A stretch of DNA of 64,000 nucleotides from Liolophura sinensis (Eukaryota; Mollusca; Polyplacophora; Chitonida; Chitonidae). The stretch lies in assembly GCF_032854445.1 (NCBI RefSeq), contig NC_088295.1, forward strand, positions 84,550,644-84,614,643, written 5' to 3'. The first letter of the stretch is position 1. Every line of letters begins with the position of its first letter. Shown here one piece after another: positions 56,058-64,000 of the stretch. Both the position numbers and the translations under genes were made by a program. Below the pieces are notes generated by a model. That model was not told where the DNA came from. It saw nothing but the letters and a program-made list of their open reading frames with translations, and did not search any database.

Positions 56058-58764
56058 TACCATTGTATATAATTCTGTGTATATACAAATATATATGAAA
56101 TGTAGAAATACAACTAGATAGCTGGATTACCAACCGATTAACTGATGAATATAAGCATAGTGAGGGACTGGTTTGTAAAATGGACTGGCCATTTAATCTA
56201 CCTAGACATTTCCCCTTGAGCGTTTTGTCATGAGCTAATAGCCGAGTATACTTTATCTTATTATCTGAGCTTAAACTTGATATCTATGGCATATGGTATA
56301 AATATTTAGATACATTATCTGATTTAGTTAATTGTACCGGTTGATTGATGCTGACAAATAGATCGAAGCATCACGAAAAAGACAACATTTTTACACTACG
56401 AGAGTTTATTTATAGGCTCCCAAGCACACTGTGAGACAGCAAACACGTTTACACCCAGCCTGAATGAACGAAACTCTCACAACATGTACAGTACATATTT
56501 GTTCAAGGGAATACCTATACAAACATGATAAACCTGGACTGTGGCTGGCCTAAATTATCATGTTTAACCATGATCCAGAAGCTAACAGTACAGGAATGGG
56601 AATTTTATAAACCAGTCTCTATCACAAGTAGCATATCTATACGACCCCACTATATCATTCTCTGGACACGCTATAGTTGATTCTCTTCACAAATTCTTTT
56701 TAGATGACGACAATTAATCTGCTTTCTCTGAAGAAACAGAAGACAAACACTTGAAAAACACTTTTTGACATGATCTCGATTTGTTTATGGAGTTTTTGAG
56801 GATTTCTCATCTCTGCATGTCGTGCTAGGCGATAGATTTCTGTCATTTATTGCTTGTCCCGCACGCGATCCGCTACACGGTTTGAATGAACACAGCCCCT
56901 GGCGGTCACGACCAAATGGCCATCTGTTAACGGGTCGAGTAAAAAAGTGTGTCCTATCAAGTTGGCAGTACAGCCGTGTTAAGTCTTCAAACATACCAGT
57001 GTCAGTGGAACTTATTCAGTCATACAGGTGGAACAAAAAAGAAGTATCGACAAATCATTTAATTTGTTTAATATGCACTGTTACAAGGAAAATCAGAAAC
57101 AGCCTTTCCCTTAATTGGATAGACAGAGCTTGCATGGCATTGTCATAGCACATGGACATAAATATATAAATATATGGGGATGTGAGTCCAACATATCATA
57201 ACCTTTAATTCGGTTTCTGACCCGGATTACAAAATAATAAAAATAAAGACATTAGCCTACTACTTTGAGAAACGGACAAACTAAATGTAAAAAGAAAAAT
57301 ATCAATGCATGACAATTTTAACAAGGAAAGCTTTTAGTTCCTTTTACACCCAAAAGCAAATTTCTTTAGCTCGCGATGTGATGAAGATGTGCACCACAGG
57401 CCTGATTTACACAATTTGGAACACATTTAATGGGCATATATACATACAGATGATGTATGAAAGGTACACTCTAATGTCCCTGTGTACATTTGTTACAATT
57501 AATGTGTGCCTGTGGCACACATCTTGTGTAGTTTTTGTACACAATTGCTTTTAGAGGGTACTTTTCAGTTTTTGTGCAGCGTAAAGGCGGGTTGGTTTTC
57601 TGGCTTTATATAATGATGTTAACACCGCAAATTAACTGTTAACAAAATTTGTCAGATATATAGGTAAATATAGGCCCATTCCCTGACCAAGGTGTTTTAT
57701 CCTTTCCGTGGTTTTCCTCTCTCACTTGTAAGATCTGCACCTGCATTCCGCCATACAACTGAGATTTAATGCAAAATTTTACCTGGACATTAAAATATGC
57801 ATGCCGAGCTCCCTATGTTCCTGTATTGAAAACCGCATACGGATATCAAAAAAATACAAAGTCGACACACAGGCGCTAATGATACAGGCTTGGTTATTGT
57901 TATTTCCTGATCTTAGGTCCAGTTTTCTATCTATAGGCCTTAATCAATAACAGAAAATGTGTGCGTGATGGATATCAACGTTGTAAACAACTTTGTAAAT
58001 GATGTTGCTTAAGAATGTCGAACTACGTGTGAGTCTGATGTCGAAGCCCGGATGACAGGCTGTCTGAGTTATAGGGTGTTGACCGTAACCTGTGTAAGAT
58101 ATATAGTTTAATTAAGTGACCAATCCACATATTTTACAGCTAATATATAATGGTGCTTTGTGTTCAGGATCCTGTTGGAAAATGTTTTGATCAGAGATAA
58201 TGCATCAATTTGTCTACAAAAACAATTAACGATATGCATGTATTTGCATAGACCTGGTAGTGAACATATGTGAAAGAAGAAAAATAATAAGGATTTGTTT
58301 GATAAACAACTCATTTTACATTAGACAATTTAATATATATAGGCCTGGCCAGGTTTATATATTAATTATATATCAAGAGACAGTCTGAGGGATTCAAACC
58401 TTGCAGTACAGTAGCTAAGTTGAAATAGCGTACAGGTCGTGGACGAAATGTTCACTGCCTCAGCCCTTGCTTGGAACTTCGCATTTAATAGCAATCCTAA
58501 AGGGAAAGATTTGATGACTGACTGGTGAAGGGCTGGTGGTGTTTTCTACATGTTGCTTCAGTGAGGCAGCATCATGGACATATGGCGAATACAAAATACG
58601 TCATGCGACAAAGAATATTACAAAATCATGCGTGGGGAAGGGAGCGGGAGTGGCAGCAACCTGCGGATTGAACATCAATCAAGTAAATAAAGAAATCATA
58701 GTTATATGGGTATTACGCATACATCAAACGGCGCGTTAAATGACAATGACGGTCGTCTTTTACC

Positions 58765-58995
58765 CAGGAGAGTAATGGCGTTTGCCAAAGTTCCCAATAG
58801 ACTATAGCCCTTGACCAATGAGGTCGCCATGCGGATGGAATCTAGATGTCCCTGGTCAGGAGGTTTCTAGGATATACTTGTGCAAGGACGGTGGTTTCGC
58901 CACAGTGGTGCCTGGTTTCTTCTGACAGTTAGCTGATAGTTTTCACGTCGGTAAATTTACTTATGAGAACGTTGCTTAACACCAATCAAATAAAT
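58765..58995 (+). mobile_element. Diverged SINE family A-like copy
   Basis: ACCCAGGAGAGT near the start, TGCCTGGTTTCTTCTGACAG in the middle, GCTTAACACCAATCAAATAA at the end. Confidence 0.4.
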
Positions 58996-61500
58996 AAAAA
59001 ATAAATAACTAAACAAATAAAGTGACAAAATTTAGAATAGACATCTCTTATGAACAAGGGATTGCACTGTACGTTAAGGTGGCGAAAGGTCATGATCCAT
59101 TATTTATTCATTCTATTTTTTATTTGCAGTATTATTTTTAAAAAATGCATGGATTTAGTTTGCAGTTTTTTCAAGGTTCACAACATCGTATTCCACCTTC
59201 CGCTTGACTGTATAGGTGCCGGTACACATTCATACCTCACTCAGCTAGAAATGTCTGGATCCTGATAACGGGGATTGATAAGTGGCCTTCACCCGTGCAA
59301 TATAGCCATTATAAAACAGTAGCGACTGTTATTTCAGGCATGATATAGGCCTATATACTGATGTATGGATGCAGCATACAGACAGGGCCATTCAAAATTA
59401 TGAACAGATGAGTCATAAATGTCATGTATATAAGGACAATATCTCCTGACAATTATATAATGTGAGGAGCTTGTCTGTATGGCGCCGTGAATAGACAGTT
59501 CAGTAATTGTTTGCTCGTGTGCGTTAATTCGCTGACAAGTTTAACGAAACCCGTTCAAGCATGAACATATTCAGTGATAACATATATGCGATACTCCAAA
59601 AATTGAAGTCAGTAACATGTGATATTTGGTTTAGATATGAAGAGATTCGCCATTATAGCTTCTGTAAATATAAGGTTTTAAGAATTACAAGCAAGCATAA
59701 AGTATTAAGCTTCCAAGACTGTATAGGTAAGCTGCGCCATATTTTCAGCACATCTGAACAATGCTCTACTGGAATGAGCACAGGTATTTGAAGTAACGCT
59801 GTGTTCCTTTCGTGTTTCACGTTAAATAGCCACCAGTGGGTGAACTGAATGGGACAGACTTTTACATGTGTCCCGATATACATAAATATGTACACACACA
59901 TGTAACACTGACCGACATTATGCATCACCGTAACGGTATTGATATTCAGGTTGACAAAAGCGTGATAAAAATACACCCGTTAGAGTATAGAGTGGCCGAA
60001 CAATACACAGGTGGGACAGATTGGATCCGGTCAGGTCAGGTACATGTATATGCTTCCATCATTACACAAGTTCGGACGTTCAAAAAAAAAAAATAATAAT
60101 AAAATAGGCGTATTTGTTCAACTTTATAGAAAGGCCCAGACACAGCTTTCTGCATTCCGCAATATTAATCTGTCAATATCTATATTAATATATTAGATAT
60201 AAAACATGTGAGTAAGTTACTTGACATCAGGCTTTTTCATCATCACCATTTCTAAATCGTGGAGACAATTTTGTTTTTCACCACGCACAGTATGTGCTTA
60301 ATTAATACTTAACAGTTACGAAGCCTCACATTCTGTGTCTTGAAGTTCGACTTTGATGGATTTGCCTTCCCAAAGCGATAAATCAACTTATTTATAATGC
60401 TATACAAGGAAGATTTCTGACCTTAATTAGATAAGGGAACAACGTAATTAAGGTTACAGGAAATGTAAGGTAGACAATTGATAAAATATCAGCTCCTAAA
60501 ATATATTTAGCCGAGGGAAAGAAGTTTGTGCAAATATGTATTGTTCGGGTTAACCAGGCTTCCAGTTCTGTAACTTCCCAACGGCATCATGTGGCAAATC
60601 CAGACAGCATTTTAGTGCAATTTCGCTGAGGTTTTTGTTTCTTTTGATCTCAGAGCTGTCTCACAGCATGGTAGGTAAAATCTGCTCGATTTTTCTTCTA
60701 GACTACGCCGTTTGATGTTGATGTGATTATTTTATGGAAATGGTTTCGTCTGATGAAGGGTTTAAAAAGTAGCTGTCATTGGCTGCTATTCTGAAATGGA
60801 CCTTTGACACAGTGCATACAGCCCCGTATGTCAGTAAACGCTCGGCGATTGTTCTCCATGCACTGCGATGGCTATTTCCTACTGACCACATGTTTTTATT
60901 GACAATTTGTCTATTTTGACGTATGCATAATTCCTTGAAGAGTGAAGTGTTAAACATTGACACTTTGGTTTTTATGTAGCACACGTGCACATGTGGTCAG
61001 TATAGTGGAACGCTGGTCACGCTTCAAGGCAGACAAGACACTCTGAACCAGTCGTGTGAAAATATGGTTTTCCTGTTTATGTGCATTGTCTCCGCGCATG
61101 AATAAAGCGTGAGTAATTCGCTACCAGTCTATACGCCTCGGTTCACGTTCACCAAAAATTGCTTTCCCTAGAACATATTTAAAAATAAAACTAAGAATTA
61201 ACACATTTGCGAGGAGAAAACACGTAGATGCATAATTTACATTACAAAAAAATAGTTTTCAAAATGTGCTTCTCTCTCAGAAAAATTGCGATATGTACAT
61301 GTAGAAATAACTGTTCAGTCTCATTTCAAGTTTTCAAAATGTTTTCTTTTCCTTGAACCTCAAACGTGAGGTTGCAGTCAAATTACAACTGTACATTGTG
61401 CCTATTTAATAGCTTCCCAAAACAGAGTTTATTCAAAAATTGTATACCGTAGATAAAAAGCTTCAGGTTTGAATTTCTGTTTGTGAGAATATACTTTTGT

Positions 61501-61632
61501 GCTCTTAACGTGCTGGTTGCCATGATAGTTATGTGCTCTTAATGGCTGGTTGCCATGATAGTTATGTGCTCTTAATGGCTGGTTGCCATGGTAGTTATTT
61601 GCTCTTAACGCGCTGGTTGCCATAATAGTTAT
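61501..61632. repeat. Four-copy 33-34-bp minisatellite
   Basis: GCTCTTAA..GCTGGTTGCCAT..TAGTTAT starts at 61501, 61535, 61568 and 61601. The - strand reads through as an 11-residue peptide repeat (LRAHNYHGNQP), but no gene context supports coding. Confidence 0.85.
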
Positions 61633-61649
61633 TAATAAAACACTGTTTC

Positions 61650-61745
61650 ATTTAAATGATGGCGGAATGTTTTAAGGGTGGAGAAAACCAAAATGCCCGG
61701 CGTAAACCACTGACCTTTGACAAGTTACTAATATTACCATATTTT
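61650..61745 (-). mobile_element. Family C SINE-like fragment
   Basis: GATGGCGGAATGTTTTAAGG, CCCGGCGTAAACC, ACTGACCTTTGACAAGTTAC. Confidence 0.45.
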
Positions 61746-61895
61746 GTTGAAGAGAGTGGTCTTCAACCATTGGCAAAATGCCGAACAAGTGTCACCAAGG
61801 ACTCACAAGCAAAATGCATCATGACTAAACCTAATAACTTTAGTGCCGTCTATTCTTAAGTTCCGTAAGTTCTGTATTTGGAATTTAATCTAGAT

Positions 61896-62142
61896 TATAT
61901 TCATTTGATTTGTGTTTTACGCCGTACTCAAGAATATTTCACTTTTTTCGATGGCAGTCAGCTTAATGGTGGGAGGAAATCGGCCAGAGCCCTGACGGAC
62001 CCAACGACCATCTGAAGATTGCTGACAGACCTACCTATGTACGGCTGAAGAGAAAGTCAGCACGAGCTTTACTTGAGCTCGCAGCGACCATATTTGTGAG
62101 AGCTCCTGGGTCGGCGCATTATCCAAGCCATGAGGGCCCCTA
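61896..62142 (-). mobile_element. SINE family A, near full length, diverged
   Basis: GTGTTTTACGCCGTACTC at the left, AGCGACC and GAGAGCTCCTGGGTC at the right, ending with the degenerate head CATGAGGGCCCC. Confidence 0.75.
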
Positions 62143-62284
62143 CAACTGGATTATGATTTTGTAGTTCTTATTATTACAACTAGTTTTAAGACAAGACAAA
62201 AACACCTGCACCTTGTACTTAATGGTGGGCTACGAAGCTTGAAATATATATGGCATTGAGTTTTGAGTAATAACTAAAAAATTT

Positions 62285-62505
62285 TTTAGTCATATGACGA
62301 TAATGACTCACTTGGCGTGTTTGTACATATACTGCATCATCTTTTGGCAAGGCGAACACATGCCGCCACTGATGCATCGACACCCCACCCAGTCACATTA
62401 TACAGACACGGGGCCAACCAGTCAGGTTTCCTTGCTTTAACATCTCGATGCTGAACGCCAAGCGAGGCAGCAACGAGTACCTTTTTAAAATCTTAGGTAT
62501 GTCAA
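62285..62505 (-). mobile_element. SINE family D fragment
   Basis: GGGGCCAACCAG, TTTCCTTGCTTTAAC, GCCAAGCGAGGCAGCAACG in the same order as the copy at 15106. The tRNA-like head is missing. Confidence 0.5.
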
Positions 62506-62603
62506 GACACTCGAGATAACTTTAATAAACGGTGGAATATGACAAGGTGTAGCCTGAGGTTGACATGTTCTTAGTCTTCGCTCCAAACCCAAGAAACTCA
62601 TCA

Positions 62604-62745
62604 ATTTGGTTGCCGTGAGTTCAAGTCCAGCTCATGCTAGCATCCTCTCCAGCCCTGCATGGAGATGTCTGAAGCAACCTACGCATGGTTGTGGGTTTAC
62701 TTCCACCATAACTCTTGAGTACAGCTTAAACCATCAATCAAATAT
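62604..62745 (+). mobile_element. SINE family A, internally deleted
   Basis: B box GAGTTCAAGTCCAGC and body, then CACCATAAC joins directly to TCTTGAGTACAGC, so the GCTGGCCGCCGTCG module is missing. Confidence 0.65.
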
Positions 62746-62957
62746 ATGTGTATCAATCTTCAGGACAAAAAAAATCAAAACACCATTAAATTTCTCGAAA
62801 GATATTGTATTGGATTTAAGGGCCTATAACAGAAAATGAATAAATTTTTGTAAATCTACTTTACATATTTTCATGCGCAAACAGTTTTAGAAAATTGTGA
62901 TAGTGGTAGTGGGAACAACTCCATGATGTTAAATCTGATTTGTGTCATAGGGGAGTT

Positions 62958-62963
62958 TTTATT
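62958..62963 (-). terminator. Candidate poly(A) signal of the BZW gene
   Basis: TTTATT on the + strand reads AATAAA on the - strand, about 136 nt downstream of the BZW stop codon. BZW transcripts often have long 3' UTRs, so it may be one of several sites. Confidence 0.35.
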
Positions 62964-63098
62964 TTCTGAAATATAATACAATATGAATAATGTTATTGGA
63001 GGTGGTAACATTCATCTCCTCTGCTATATGTGCATGTATGAAAAGTGATATTAGCCTCCTTGTCATTAGTCTGTCTGCGAGTCAGGCTGGTGGCTGGT

Positions 63099-64000
63099 TT
63101 ATTTTTGAGCTGCCTGGTTGTCATCATCCTCCTCTTCATCTTCCGATTCTGTCACAGCAAGATAATCAGAAAATGTGAATGCTACGAATGCTCAATGGCA
63201 AAACTAAGGAAGTCTTTATACCACACAAAGAAGATCTTATCACACAACGATACTTGAAGAAATTAGTGGCCAACAAAATCTCTGATACCGGCAAAATACC
63301 AGCTCACATGAGATCTGATTTATTAATAATCACTGCCCAGACATCCTTCAATAAGTTTTCATGGTAAAACTGTCCACTAAAACCAAAAATTACTTTTTAA
63401 TTATAATTTAAATTTAATAAAATCTTTCTATTACGTCTCAGACAAAGTCATTATGATTAAGATTTGCCTCATTTAGTTTAATATCACATGTATTTATCAT
63501 ATCAATTTGGATAATATTGCAATTGCCTCTCAAAGACAGTGGGAATTAGTTGCTCTGTTGCCTCATTCAGACAATTCATCGCTCACCTTCCTCTGCATTC
63601 TCTAGCCACTCCACAAAGTTCTTCATCTGCTCAAGGAAAACACGCTTTCCCTTGGAAGAGTGGGACTGTTTGTACCATTTCAAGATGGCGTCTTCAGACA
63701 GTACATCATCTGGAAGAAGACAACAATTAATTGTTAAGGTGATTTAACATTTTTTCTATTTACTGAAAACAGCTATCTCTTTTTTCAGTCACTCCACATG
63801 CCTTTGATATTGACGCTGTCAATAACTTTATACATGAGAGATTAAAGAAGAGCAAAAATTCTCATCCATCAAACTGCTTCTTTGAAAAAAAATGGTTTGT
63901 ATCAAAATGTGACTCACTTTTGTAGAAAAGAACAATGATTTTCTGGAAAACTTTCATAAAACTTTGGTTTTCGTAGCAATACTCCTGGACCTTCAGCATG
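63099..64000 (-). CDS. BZW1/BZW2: BZW / eIF5-mimic protein, 3' end (last three coding exons, partial)
   Basis: Exons in coding order: 63918-64000 (continues beyond the window), 63587-63709, 63099-63148 with stop TAA at 63099-63101. Translated on the - strand they give [19 protein letters not shown], then [17 protein letters not shown] and [13 protein letters not shown], then the acidic tail [15 protein letters not shown]. This is the end of the W2 (eIF5-C/MA3-like) domain of basic-leucine-zipper-and-W2 proteins (5MP). These proteins bind eIF2 and eIF3 and restrain non-AUG initiation. Phases agree (aaa-a joined to at; gaa-g joined to aa). The two intervening introns (63149-63586, 63710-63917) have GTGAGC/GTGAGT donors. 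The terminal exon codes for only 15 residues, so it is invisible to ORF callers. Whether it is BZW1- or BZW2-like cannot be told; invertebrates usually have one ancestral copy. Confidence 0.88.

Larger units (their letters stand above)
52009..62957. other. Spacer between the ZIP promoter and the BZW gene
   Basis: About 11 kb with no recognised exon on either strand. It contains a 62-bp satellite, an AT microsatellite, SINEs of families A, C and D, and a 33-bp minisatellite. Stretches 56060-58760 and 59000-61490 hold only short, unrecognised ORFs. Confidence 0.6.

Noticed and set aside
62990-63367. Plus-strand ORFs over the BZW terminal exon and intron
   Set aside because: The - strand encodes the acidic BZW tail with good splice sites; the + ORFs have no homology that I recognise.

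Overview
This window is animal nuclear DNA: large AT-rich introns and intergenic stretches, GT-AG introns, many tRNA-derived SINEs, AT microsatellites and several minisatellite arrays. The repeated SINE tails, ending in runs of AATAAATAAAT, look like those I associate with molluscs. A mollusc or another lophotrochozoan is my best guess; the sequence does not settle the species.

I can support four protein-coding genes. On the + strand are two tandem paralogues of a Dispatched-like RND/sterol-sensing-domain membrane protein, at about 5375-13851 and 21066-30614. Each has eight coding exons. Every intron phase matches, and exons 3, 5, 6 and 7 have identical lengths (126, 127, 128 and 249 nt). On the - strand are a complete 13-exon LIV-1-type zinc transporter of the ZIP4/ZIP12 group (51916 down to 39629) and the last three exons of a BZW/eIF5-mimic protein (64000 down to 63099). 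I assembled each model by hand from exon homology, frame and splice consensus. The three complete models give open reading frames of 1067, 1210 and 1053 codons.

Layout: 1-5089 is repeat-bearing upstream DNA. Next comes Dispatched-like gene 1, then a repeat-rich 7 kb spacer, then Dispatched-like gene 2, which carries a perfect 171-bp tandem duplication across its exon 7 acceptor. A 9 kb spacer follows, containing a SINE-derived 161-bp higher-order satellite. After that comes the ZIP gene, whose 5.5 kb intron 1 contains a 200-N assembly gap, then an 11 kb spacer with a 62-bp satellite and more SINEs, and finally the 3' end of the BZW gene.

Roles are inferred from family membership. Dispatched-type proteins are proton/sodium-motive RND transporters that release lipidated Hedgehog or related cargo. 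ZIP proteins bring zinc into the cytosol. BZW/5MP proteins compete with eIF5 for eIF2 and regulate start-codon stringency. I see no functional link between the three families. No mobile immune system, phage, viral gene or biosynthetic cluster was found. The most unusual features are a conserved DnaJ-like CxxCxGxG motif in the C-tails of both Dispatched paralogues, an alternating 7/11-residue acidic-basic helix repeat in the ZIP ectodomain, and the duplicated splice site.
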